From: Serinus canaria
Lineage: Eukaryota > Chordata > Aves > Passeriformes > Fringillidae
NCBI RefSeq assembly: GCF_022539315.1
Contig: NC_066316.1
Coordinates: 96,280,179-96,344,178 of the forward strand
Direction: 5' to 3'
Length of the DNA: 64,000 bases
Shown: piece after piece, positions 22,777 to 33,541 of the stretch
Numbering within the stretch: the first letter of the stretch is position 1
How the letters are laid out: each line of letters opens with the position of its first letter
Made by a program: the position numbers and the translations under genes
The notes under the pieces: model-generated
Database searches by the model: none
What the model was told of the DNA's origin: nothing
The model's input: the letters and a program-made list of their open reading frames with translations, nothing else

Positions 22777-25728
22777 AAGCTGTTATAAAACTTTTCATTT
22801 TCTGGAACATCAGAAGTTAGAAATTAAAGCAGGAGAAGTTACCCAGAGTTTAATTGCTGGAAGAAACACAAACAAAGTACAGTTTAAACAATGACCAAGT
22901 ATCTCTGAGGGGTACTCTCACCAGAGCCACTATAACTGTGAGCTTTCTGAGCTTTCTTAAAAGCTTCAAAAGCATCTGCACAGGGCCCAGTCTGAAAGAC
23001 CTCGCCTCTGACAAATCTTTAAACATATAGGTCAAAGAGTCATGGATTCAGTAAGCTGGTCACTATGTGATTTTTTTTAGTCTAGCCTGTGACATTTGAC
23101 TGATGACTGAATATGAGTAGTTTTTATCAAGAGGTAATTTCATTTTTTGGGTCATAAAATCTCAAGAACTGTAGAGATACAGATCAAGCTGCCTTATGAC
23201 AAATACTAAGCCACAACTCCCTATCACCGTATCAAAGCATTTTACTAAAAAAAACCCCTGAGGTGATGCAACAAGTGACACTTAATTAAAATAAGTGGCC
23301 TAGAATCACCGTGGTTTTGCTTGAAAATGGGAAATGGAAATATACTCAGCTAGTACTCTTCTTTCACAGGCATTGAGAAAGCATCAGCAAAGACATCCTG
23401 TGTGGAGCCAAATGATCTCCACTCTCTTTTCAATTTTCAGCTTCATCTAAAAATAAAGAGTGAGAAAAAAGAGCAGTCAAAGCCTGTATTTTCATATTGT
23501 ATAGTTATGCCTTATTAAAGGACAGGTTATGTTGAAACTGTCACTTTGGTTTCTTTCAGTACAGTCATATACAGCATTGAGACTGACACAACCTGAGGCA
23601 GTCATTTAATGACTGACAGTCACTGTCTCCTCTATGTAGATACTTTCTGCTTTGCTGCTACTTTTCTTTAAAGAAGTGAGAAAAGAGCATGCCAATGGCT
23701 GGCATTTTTCACAAATGTAAACTTTCCTCCTTTATATTCTTTTCAGAGGATGATGCACTTGGCTGCTCCTGGAAAATTCACCAATCATGGTTTCCAAGGT
23801 CTTTGTCATGCTCCCTATTGTGGCAAAAGTTAGATGGACAATTGGAAATAATTTATGCAAAGGATTTAACCACGTTTTCTGTTTTAGAAGTTAACTTCTA
23901 GACAACTGTGAGAATTACGAATTTACTAGTTCTCCACTGCTGCTTAATTCTTGAGGTGAGTGAAGAATAGTCTGAAGGTGGTTTAGTATTCCTTCTTGTA
24001 GGAATAATATTAAACCTGGGAGCAAGAATAAATCTTGGTGCAAATGTTCCTTGTTGTAGGCTTTGTCCTCTGACTGCTCTACCCAGGCAGTTGTTGCCAA
24101 CCTGAGTGTGCACCACTGCATGTGTGTGAGCACACTGTCCCAGCTGGTCACTTCACAATGTACACAAAATAACCTCTGTGATTTTGTAGGTGTTAATTCA
24201 AACTTTAGAGATTACAAAAGCTCCTGGATGGCCCTTCACTGTTCCAGGGAAAGAGTGAGTAAGCACAATGGAAAAAGAAAACTACTAAAGAGAGCATGTT
24301 GAAAAATTCTAGTATTCCCTTTTCTTCCTCTGCACAAGGAATTTCCTTAAATTGGCCATATGCATATCCAGGATTAAAAATAGCTGAAGTCTTTCCTGAC
24401 TGAGAGGAAGAAGGGTATAAACCATATGTATTGGCTGTCCAATAGACTTACAGCTACATGTGAATATACTTGTGTGGTCCTGGCTGTGACTGATGTCATC
24501 GTGTGTCTGTACAGATGCTTGCCAGGTACACTGGAAACAAATCCATTCCCTGCTGTACTAATAGCACTATCCTTCCTGCACAGAGCCCTGGCTAGCTTTG
24601 AGAGCTTGGAAGGGGTTTTTAAGGGAAGTCTATTGATGATTTCAGTGAATAAGTGATGTGCACACTGCAAAGCTATTTATTTATGAATAATGTACATAAT
24701 GTCCTTTTCACCCTTATAATAGGAACAGTACTTGAAAGCTGGCTTTTCTTCTGAGACTTCTTTCCAGCTACTTTACTACCCAAAAGCTTCCTCCCTTGAT
24801 TTTATCTCAAGGACATATCCCAAATATTTTCTATCTGGCTTTTTGGATTATTCTACCTAGATGGTCTCTAGATGCTGTCCTACCTCCACCACCTTCACTC
24901 TGCCTTGTACTTCTGGAGACAACCTACAAAAAGTTAATCTAGTCACAGAGCAGTGGGTGGTTTGGCCAGTCTCCTCCATGTTCCATGGCCAATTAGGATA
25001 TGGGCCTCTGCATTTCATCAATTTTACTTACAAATATATGCTTAATTACATTTTTGTCTCCCCTGAATAAAATTTTGTTCCCTTCACTTTAAAGATTTCA
25101 CCCAGTTTGTGCCTTAACAAGAAAGAAAAGGAAATAATAAAAGCTGAAATACTTCCCTGAGCATGAACTTTCTCTCTGTTAGGGTGAAGGGGACAGTTTT
25201 CATGGGGGTACTACTAACACATCTAAACTGTACCAACACTGGTATAGTGATACCATAAAACTGTATCAAACTGCTAAATAGAAACACATTTAGGATTGCT
25301 AGACAAGATGAAAAAGAAACTAAGATACCAATGAGTGAGAAAAGACAATCAAATACAGAGGATTTTGCCATTCCAGAGAACTTGACAGGACTGTTTACTT
25401 GTGGGTGGAGAGCTTCAGGTTTGGTACAATCTGTTGGTTTTTCCTGTTTTTAGTGTATAATGAGATGCTGCTGATAGAACTGCTGCCCAAATGGTAGTTT
25501 TTCGACCACCTGTTTCAGATTAAATAGGAGGGGTTATTGGGTTTTTTTAGCAGTAAATATAGAAATTAGTGGCAGTTTTGCATATAAGATGGGTTGCAAT
25601 GCTATTGTTGAGCATTTCTCTTTTGGAATATTTTTTCAAATTAAAATTTTCATACAAAAAGGATTTATCTGTTTCTTTTACTTATTTCAGAAGACAACTT
25701 TTCCCAGAATTCATCCACCTATCTATCC

Positions 25729-25805
<77 letters not shown>
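25729..25805. repeat. (TATC)n microsatellite, the GATA motif in opposite orientation
   Basis: About 19 perfect ATCT units, preceded by imperfect units from about 25717. This is the reverse complement of the GATA array at 12.1 kb. Both plus-strand frames through it read as Ile-Tyr-Leu-Ser repeats and are not proteins. Confidence 0.97.
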
Positions 25806-26663
25806 CTAAGCTGGGTCTTTCCATCTCAGTGAAAATAATAGTGGTGAATTATTAATTGAAAATGGTGTTTGTGTCTAGCTGTGGATAAAAATTGATACTT
25901 AAAAAAAAGTTTTTTCCTTTCCCACATCAAAAGGATGCATTCAGCTGTATAATAATTCTCCACTGCCCATATATAATATTTCTCAAATATTATATTTTGA
26001 AACATATTTATTTTGTTTCTTTCCATATTCTTCCTGCACATATTTTTAATAAGTTTTGTCTACACAATTTTGTGTCGTACACTTGCTATCCCATCTTATC
26101 ATTAAGTTTATAATGCATATCAATATTTTGAACTCCACCCAGTAAAGCAGACCAAGCAATTACAGAGTAACAAAAAACCCAACCCTGGAAATGAACCAAA
26201 ATGTACTTCCTCTGAAACTGAAGAGCTTAAGGCAAGCAGAGTGTAAAGAGGTTTAACTGGTCCCTCATCAAATAGACCATTCCTCTGTGAGAAATAAGAT
26301 CAGACAAGAAATGAGCACAAATACATAAAGTCCTGAAATTCCAGAAAAATAAATTTGATTCCTACCACTATCCAGAAGCCCTCTCTGATAGTGTTTCTCT
26401 GCCCTTTTACTGTTCTGGACTACTTGCAATCCCTAGTAAAGGAACTCAGTCAGGATTGACAACAGTTTTTCTGTACTTTGCTAATACTTGCTGTGACGTG
26501 GAAAATACATTTTTTTTTTACAGTCCAAATCAAGAAATATAATGTTTCTGTTTGTAAGTTATGGGTTTTTTCTTAGAAAACCTTAAGCAGGGAAGGTTTG
26601 ACAGGTGAGGTGATAGGGTGCATCTTGGCTTGGTGCACTTCTATCTCTGCGGAAATGAAGACT
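25806..26663. other. AT-rich spacer
   Basis: Nothing recognisable between the TATC array and the CR1 copy. A short T-run occurs near 26509-26520. Confidence 0.55.
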
Positions 26664-27608
26664 ACATATACAGAGGGATTGAATGCACCCTCAGCAGATT
26701 TGCAGATGACACCAAGCTGTGACACTCCTGAAGGACAGGATGCCATCCAGAGGGGCCTGGACAAGCTGGAGAAGTGGCCCATGGAATTCCATGCATTTTA
26801 ACAAGACCAAGTGCAAGGTGCTGCACCTGGGTCAGGGCAAACCCTGGTATCAACACAGGCTGGGGATGAGCAGATCCAGAGCAGCCCTGCTGAGAAGGAT
26901 TTGGGGGTGTGAGGGGGTGAGAGGCTGGACATGACCCAGCCATGTGCCCTCACAGCCTGGAGAGACAAAAGTGCCCTGGGCTGCATCAGAGGCAGCGTGG
27001 GGAGGGGATTCTGCCCCTCTGCTCTGCTCTGCTCTGCTCTGCTCTGCTCTGCTCTGCTCTGCTCTGCTCTGCTCTGCTCTGCCCTGCTGAGACCCCAGCT
27101 GCAGGGCTGCATCCAGCCCTGGGGTACCAGCACAGGATGGACCTGTTGGAGTGAGTCCAGAGGAGGCCACCAAGATGATCAGAGGGATGGAGCAGCTCTG
27201 CTGTGAGGAAAGGCTGAGAGAATTGGGATTGCTCAGCCTGAAAAAGAAAAGACTTCAGGGTGACCTAACGTAGCCTTCCAGTACCCAGAGAGACCCTACA
27301 AGAAAGATGGAGAAAAAAATATTTACCAGGGCATGTAGTGACAGGACATGAGGAAATGGCTTCAAACTGAAAGAAAGTAGATTTAGGTTAGATATTGGGC
27401 AAAAAATTCTTTACCATGAGGGTGGTGAGGCACTGGAAAAAGTTACCCAGTGAAACTGTGGATGTCCCATTTCTGAAGTTGTTCAAGGCTATATTGGATG
27501 TGGCTCTGAGCAACCTGGTCTAGTGAAAGATGTTTGGAATGAGATGATCTTGAGGGTCCTTTCCAATCCAAAGCATTCTATGATTCCATGATTCTGTGAT
27601 TCTATCAT
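26664..27608 (+). mobile_element. CR1 LINE, 5'-truncated: reverse-transcriptase C-terminus and 3' tail
   Basis: This is the best-preserved CR1 copy here. Plus-strand pieces translate, across several frames, to familiar CR1 ORF2 C-terminal motifs in order: GIECTLS-RFADDTKL, TPEGQDAIQRGLDKLEKW, a GCIRGSV block, [38 protein letters not shown], and GNGFKLKESRFRLDI. The frame is destroyed by frameshifts, stops and a (CTCTG)13 expansion, so no enzyme can be made. The 3' end shows the CR1 hallmark ATTCTATGATTCCATGATTCTGTGATTCTATC at 27575-27606. CR1 leaves no reliable target duplication, and none was sought. Only about 945 bases of a roughly 4.5-kb element remain, as is usual for CR1. Confidence 0.92.
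27017..27081. repeat. (CTCTG)13 microsatellite born inside CR1
   Basis: Thirteen perfect CTCTG units sit where CR1 normally encodes the LPLYSALVRP stretch. The CR1 sequence there contains CTCTACTCTGCTCTG, an obvious seed for slippage. CR1 sequence resumes directly after it with TGCTGAGACCCCAGCTG. Confidence 0.95.
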
Positions 27609-27675
27609 GACTTTGTCCTGTTGTGATCAGCCTTAGAAAACTGGTATGATGCTTATTAGACCTTTGGTTCATAGT

Positions 27676-27706
27676 AAAACAAAACAAAACAAAACAAAAC
27701 AACAAC
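27676..27706. repeat. Short (AAAAC)n repeat
   Basis: About five AAAAC units followed by ACAACAAC, roughly 70 bases after the CR1 tail. No link to the CR1 insertion can be shown. Confidence 0.85.
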
Positions 27707-29249
27707 AAAGAAACAGACAAAAAATGAAGAAGTGAAAAAAGAAAATCTGCTGGGACAGGGAAGAAAAGAAGAATAAAGACATACATGATAATATGTAATT
27801 TAAGCTTTCCTTAGCTAGGCTTTACGCAGAACATTTCTTTGGACAGCCAAGATAGCTGCAATACTGTAACATATAGGGATGCAATAAGTCCAGATGTCTC
27901 ATCTAGATTCATTCATTTATCTGTCTAGCTTTGATACCTTGTATTATTTTTATCCTCTAAGTTCTCACATGTCTATTTTTCCCCCCACATGTTCCTGAAT
28001 AAAGCATGTATTGTTACTTTTGGTACTGAGACTAGCCAGAGCAGAAAAAAGTGAACTCCCTTGGCATTTGCTTATTTCATTGGTCCAAGTTTGTGCATTC
28101 TATAAATTATTCAGAGAAAAGATATTAGTGGATCAAAAACAGCTCTGGTTCATCAGGTCATATTAACAATCTTGGACCATTACATTGGTGGGGTGCCAAA
28201 GTACAATGCAGAGAATAAATTCACAATGCATATTTCAGAATAATCCCTCTATACACAGTGTCAAGGTCCATTTGTGAGATATTCCTACAAAATATAATTG
28301 TCAGTGTAGCCCCATCCTGAGAGTCGGGGATGAAATCTGGGACCTTTTTTAAATGCATGATTTTCCTGTCATCTCTCTTCTTGCAGCTCTGAAGATGATT
28401 GCAATCAGGAGCTACACGTAGGCAGACATTTTATGTATTATCTGTTCACTTCCCCCATGCTTTCAAAGTGCTCCAGGATGATTTTTGCTGAAGATTTTCC
28501 AATCACCTTTTTCTTCCTTTTACTGGTCTGTGTAGAAAATATCTATAATGGGGTGCAATTGAGAGATTCTGATTGTCCCTCCATTCAGTTGCCTAGGAAA
28601 CAGACTTGTGGATATCCAGCTTTTCCCTTCATTACTGAAGATGCCATTTACAGTTGATTTCCTCCTATGTCTCCTTTGCTGTGTATACTGCTGAAAAGGA
28701 AGGGACACAATAATCCTTGTTCTATTGTTTGGTTTGATGTTTTAAGGTGCTATTTGTTTGCAGAATATTCAGGTTATAAAGTCTGAATGCATTGTTCATG
28801 ACAGATAGCCATGCCATGGGCAATGCAGATAGCTGAAGATACCACATAATAAACTCCTTTTCCTTTTTTAACCTTCTACTTATTGGGAGTTAAATATAAA
28901 TCTGGTTAGATTCCCTCAAATACTCAAATCTAGTTATACCTGTGAAATATTATCATTGTGTTAATTATTTTATAGATGTATAGCTGAGAGCAGACTTGTT
29001 TCCTTTCATTCACTTTAATGTCTTCTTATGTCCATGGAAGTGGAGGAAAATATTAATTTTTCAGCTGCGACATGGCATACCCCATTGAAAATGGATCTTA
29101 ATCAGTTTGAGCACTTTAACCCTGAAAAGCTTGAATTTGACATCTTGTTTTGAAAATGGTGACACAATCTATTATTTAAGTCCAGCATAAATTTATTCTC
29201 AGTAAAAGAAAAGATATTAAGCTTTAAAAACTCCAGGTATTCATTTGGA
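27707..29249. other. AT-rich non-coding DNA, nothing recognised
   Basis: No repeats or coding frames of note. A mixed-composition stretch at 28.3-28.7 kb has open frames of 62-74 codons on both strands, but nothing recognisable. Confidence 0.55.
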
Positions 29250-30010
29250 TCTGTTTTTCTCCTCTCTGCTTCCTTTTCTTTTTTTTTTTTTCCTTTGTTC
29301 TCTTTATTTTAGCTCCTTCTATTTCCTTTCTTCCTCTCATCCATCACTTTTATCTTTTTCATCTCCTTCCCTTTATCTGTTCCCTCTTAATATTTACTCT
29401 TTGTTGTAACAGTTTTTCTTTTACAAAGTCCTCCTAGTCCCACCTTCCTTTCCTTCACCTCCCAGGAAGCATCCCTCTTTTGAGAAATATGCCATATTTA
29501 GTTTCAAAGTCATCTCCTTCCCATTTTGGTTTAAAAATTATTTATACCAGTAATAAAAAGTGCTGAAGGGCTGGGTAGCAGTAGAAGAGGTTGTTTATAG
29601 GCTGGAGAGGAACAAAAAAGCACTAAACATTTCCTTACTCTAACAGTTACTTGTCATGTGCATGCCTCACTTTGCCTCCCCAAGTTTTGGATAGATCATC
29701 CCAGCACCACAAGCTGTGCCTGCCCCCCAGTAGCCTTCCTCTGTTGAATATCTCCTTCCTTGCCTGATTCTCTTTTCTGCCTACTCCTCCTCCCTGTCAC
29801 AGCCCTCTCAGTACACTTTTCTCTGCCTCTTTCTGCCTTGCTTCCATTTTCCTCAGATTGTTCCTTACTCTGATAACATCTCTGTCCTTCTGACCCCAGG
29901 ATGACAGAGAAGTCCCCCTGGCTCTGTTTCTTTTTTTTTGTTTTGTTTTTGTATTAATCTTAGTGATGTTTTCCTCTTTCCTTTCCTGTCCTCACAGTCT
30001 CCTTTTCCCC
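29250..30010. other. Two polypyrimidine-rich blocks with strong strand asymmetry
   Basis: The plus strand is dominated by C and T at 29250-29520 and again at 29635-30010. A purine-richer gap of about 115 bases separates the blocks. The first block includes a T13-type run near 29280. Such asymmetric tracts can form triplex DNA or be traces of old simple-sequence DNA. No coding frame or known repeat is seen. Confidence 0.6.
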
Positions 30011-30066
30011 TATTCCTCATCTTTATGAAATTTGCTTAAAGATGAGGAATAATCTTAATTATTCCT
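30011..30066. repeat. 15-bp perfect inverted repeat overlapping a second 9-bp hairpin
   Basis: TATTCCTCATCTTTA at 30011-30025 pairs perfectly with TAAAGATGAGGAATA at 30037-30051 across an 11-base loop. The right arm also belongs to a second hairpin: AGGAATAAT at 30045-30053 pairs with ATTATTCCT at 30058-30066 across a 4-base loop. The two folds exclude each other. No T-run terminator or gene adjoins it. Confidence 0.9.
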
Positions 30067-32514
30067 ATTCCTTAATTATTTGCTTAATCTGCATCATTTT
30101 TGCATAATCAACTACCCCAAGCTGTAGCAAGCAGGTAGAGTTGGACAGAGGTGGAACACTGGGGAAAAAAAAGCCAAACAGCAAAGACAAAACCTGTTAT
30201 TTACATCAACAGGACCATGGTTCAGAGAGAGGAAAGAAAAGAAGAGCAGTGCCTTTTCCTGTGACTCAGTGCTTGCACAGGAAGGGCAACAGTGACAATG
30301 ATCTCTTTATTCTCTGGCTGTGTCTGCACTTCCTGCTACAGTTCTCTCTTCCACAAAGAAAAGGTACCTGGGGTGTTACAGCATCCTTATTGCTGCCTGA
30401 GGGAGCTCAGACAACAGACTTAGAGAAGGTGAGATGATCGGAAATCGTGGCAAATTTCTTCCTGGACACACTAATGGAAGTGGGAGAGGGCATCCTGCTG
30501 GGTGTATTTTGTGTTCTTACACTTCATCTGTGCAAGCAGTGCTTTGTTCTGCAGACACTGAGGTGGTAGAGGGATGATAGAGAGGGATGAACATTAATTT
30601 GGTGATGTTAATTATCAGCTGAAACTGACAGGATGTTTTTTTGATTAAATGTTTTCCTGTTTTCATCAGAAAATGCTAATGGGGAGAGAAAATCCAGAGG
30701 AATATATAAATTTCTAACACATTTCTATTGGGAATGTTTTTCCTGTCTAGATGGGGAGTTCTGTCCAAAACCCCCTGACTGGACATCCTACTCCAATATA
30801 ATCATTATTTTGGTAAGAAACTTTAGAGGAAATTGTTTCAATTCTCTTTTTTTTTTTTATTTGAGACATTGATTTGAATCTGTATATTAAATAACTCAGA
30901 TGGATGGCTCTGTCACAAAATACCTAACTTGTTTTTATTGAGGTGACAGTACTCATTTTCATAGTGGGCCTTGATTTTACATCAGTCCGGATTTAAGATT
31001 TACTTTTTATCTTGATAAGTTTCAGGGGATAAAGAAAATTTCGTTATTATACAGATATGTCCTGAAAGGCATAGTTCAGAAACCTGATGCAAATCTGTTC
31101 TCTCTTCCTCCTCCATCACAGCACCCTCAGACATTTCTAGTTCTGAGTCCCCCTGGCTCCCCAGATCTCCTGAGGACAACAAAGAAAAGAGACACCAAAT
31201 ACACAACATGAGACACAGCCTGCATAACCAGTTTTAAAGAAAGACACAGCTGAAATATGTAAGGACCAAGTAAAAAATAAGTCTTTTTAGTAATAATATT
31301 AAATATTTTGTTAGATTTGTGCTATAATGATAATAATTATAGAAGCTCCCTGCTATCCTCAGTGGTACTTTTTTTCTTGAGTTGGGATGAACTAAAGAGC
31401 CAAACTGGAAGTGGGGTGTCTGATATGACTTATGGTATCCTCCTTATGCTAGTTGGAGTGGTCATGAACAAAATACACAAAATAAAACTGTGCTCTCTTG
31501 AATAATCCAGTGGGACTGATACTTGAAAAGATGTCTGTTTTCTTCAACAAAGGCTTAGAAATAAGTTGTTGTTGTTATTATCTGAATAGAACTCAACTTG
31601 AAAGGGAGCCTAACAGTATGTAAATACTCTAACAATAACCAAACCTTCTGGGCTGGAACATATGACAGCCATGCCCAAAACATTTGTGAGTGAGAAAAAA
31701 GGAAGAATCCCCTGTCCCTTCCTTGCTATTCCCCTTGATCAGGGAGATTTCTGGAGGATGTCTGGTTTGCTTGCAATGTTTGGTCAGCAGGGCCACGAGC
31801 TAGGGCCTGACCTGCACAACACAGCAGCATCCATGTGCACGTGGGAGTCTGCTCCTAAGCCCGTGCTAGCCAGCCACAGCTGGAAGGAGCTGGAAGCAAA
31901 GGTTCCTTCCAGTTCCTCAGAAGCTCATCACGTGCATCTGTTCCAGGCTGGTCACAGCCGAGCACCACATTATTTTGCTAAATTAGGCTGTGGGGTTATT
32001 ATTAACAAAATAGAAATAAATTGAGAACAGAATGGAAAACAGCTTGCAGTAGGGAGATTTATGACTTACATGTCTTGTGTGTACCCTGACTGCAGTCACG
32101 ACCTAATTTCTCACCAAACATAAAAAAACGTAAGAAGAAAAAACTCTAGTAAAGGAGATAAAGTGAAAGGCTAATACAAAACATACTAGGTAGCATTTCT
32201 GTTCCCTTTGATGAGTGCATTAGGGACTAATTTATCTTCTTTGAAAATTCTAGAGATCTGTGTCTGCTTATTGAATGAGCCTACAACATTAATATTTTGG
32301 TTTTGTTGTTCTTGCGCTTCATAGGCTTAACATAAAACCTTAACAGAATTCAATAAATCCAAATGTATCCTTCCTCGATAGAATTCGATAAAGCAGGTAT
32401 TTCAAAAAAGATTTGCACTGTTTCTCTGTCTTTCTGTGAAGAGTGAGAATGTTTTAGGTTTCCTCAAAAATGCCATACGTTGCCCTATAAAGCCTTCCAT
32501 CGGGAAAGCCTCCA
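30067..32514. other. Non-coding DNA, nothing recognised
   Basis: No gene or repeat family identified. A GC-richer patch at 31.78-31.97 kb carries a 120-codon plus-strand open frame with no recognisable domain. A T-run lies near 30848-30859. Confidence 0.5.
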
Positions 32515-32647
32515 TTCAGGAAAACATTTAACCATATGCTTGACTTTAACTTTAGGCATATGCTTAAAATCTAGCATGTGCCGAAATTCTTTCTGAAAAG
32601 GAATGGATTTAAGCACTTGCTTATGCTTTTTCCTGGATCAGAGCCCT
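32515..32647. repeat. Old amniote inverted-repeat element, copy 1
   Basis: The left end TTCAGGAAAACATTTAACCATATGCTT and the right end AAGCACTTGCTTATGCTTTTTCCTGGATCAGAGCCC are imperfect reverse complements of each other. They resemble an ancient repeat I recall from reptile and bird genomes, with AAGCA-CTTAAGCA-style ends and a CTGGATC-GGGCC border. The inner GGCATATGCTTAAA fits the same pattern. The symmetry suggests a non-autonomous DNA-transposon-like unit. I cannot name the family. A second likely copy lies at 38.88-39.12 kb. Confidence 0.5.
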
Positions 32648-33051
32648 ATAAGTCATACACCAGATCCTGCTGCCCTCACCTACAGAGCTGAACTCAACTA
32701 CTTGTATTTGTTACTTTAAAACAATTTCAGTTGTTAAGATGTTACTTCATCACTGAAAAACAGTAGGAATAAGAGACCAGAATTTTCTACACATCATTGA
32801 AACTCTTAGCTCTCAGCAGACACTAGCTCTGGTTGCATACGATGATTTTGCTGTGCTCCAGCATCATTTTGAGCAATGTTGTAAGTGATTTACACAGTAA
32901 AACACAATATTTGGCTTAATTTATCTTTGGATTTTGTGGTCAACATGTAGGTGTTATAGTCATCCTGGTTTAAGGTCCCTAAAATAAATTTAAATTAGTT
33001 TGACAATTTTGTAAAAAATAGATTGACTTCCCTTAATTTGAATAGAAGGAA
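32648..33051. other. AT-rich spacer
   Basis: Plain sequence between the old inverted-repeat element and a CR1 fragment. Nothing is recognised. Confidence 0.5.
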
Positions 33052-33360
33052 TCATAGAATCATTAAGGTTGGAAAAGACCTCCAAGATCATCTAGTGCAA
33101 CCTTTGACTGAACACCACCTTGTAGACTAAACCACAGCAGTGAGTGCCACATCCAGTCATTCCTTGAACAGTTCCAGGGATAGAGACTCCCCCAGTTCCA
33201 TGGGCAGTGCTTTCCAGTGTTTGACCAGCCTTTCAGTGCAGAAACTCCTTGTGGTGTCCCTCCTGAACCTCCTGTGGCACAGCTTGAGGCCATTTTCTCT
33301 TGTCCTTACAGTGGTTGTCCCAGAGATGAGACCAACACCCACCTTGCTGCAACCTCCAAA
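33052..33360 (-). mobile_element. CR1 LINE 3'-end fragment, minus strand
   Basis: It opens with TCATAGAATCATTAAGGTTGGAAAAGACC, the reverse complement of a CR1 tail. CATCTAGTGCAACC, GTTCCAGGGATAGAGACTCC, CAGTGTTTGACCAGCCTTTCAG and CACCTTGCTGCAACC follow. These match a different CR1 subfamily from the copy at 9.6 kb (no CTGCCATGGGCAGGG box next to the tail). It is similar in 3' sequence to the piece at 41.6 kb. The coding potential is lost. Confidence 0.88.
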
Positions 33361-33508
33361 AGTGTGAATTGGTGAGAGATCTTTCACAAAGGTGGACACA
33401 TTTCCCTCTATTCTTATTTTGTTTTTCATTTTAGAAAGTGAGAAAAACAATAACTAAGGGAAAAAAAAACCCAGATCCACTTTTTTTTCCCCAGTCCCTT
33501 CTCATATC

Positions 33509-33541
33509 CATTAATAATGACACAGGTTATCATTATTAATG
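33509..33541. repeat. 12-bp perfect inverted repeat
   Basis: CATTAATAATGA at 33509-33520 pairs exactly with TCATTATTAATG at 33530-33541 across the 9-base loop CACAGGTTA. The arms are AT-rich with TAAT cores, the kind of word bound by homeodomain proteins, but no function can be claimed. Confidence 0.9.

Larger units (their letters stand above)
20996..25728. other. Non-coding DNA, no gene recognised
   Basis: An A/T homopolymer patch at about 21059-21081 (T7 A9 T6) is locally self-complementary. A 20-bp tandem duplication at 22106-22145 and a perfect palindrome at 22763-22776 are listed separately. The 22.0-22.4 kb part is GC-richer. No repeat family or coding gene is recognised. Confidence 0.5.

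Noticed and set aside
24840..25090. Possible third LTR because of CCTGAATAAAATTTTG near 25065
   Set aside because: No TG...CA ends, no target duplication and no TATA at the right distance.
25569..25855. Plus-strand frames of 87-88 codons with Ile-Tyr-Leu-Ser repeats
   Set aside because: Translation of the TATC array.
26662..27206. Open frames with Ala-Leu-Leu-Cys-Ser or Ala-Glu-Gln-Ser-Arg repeats
   Set aside because: They come from the CTCTG array inside the dead CR1 copy.
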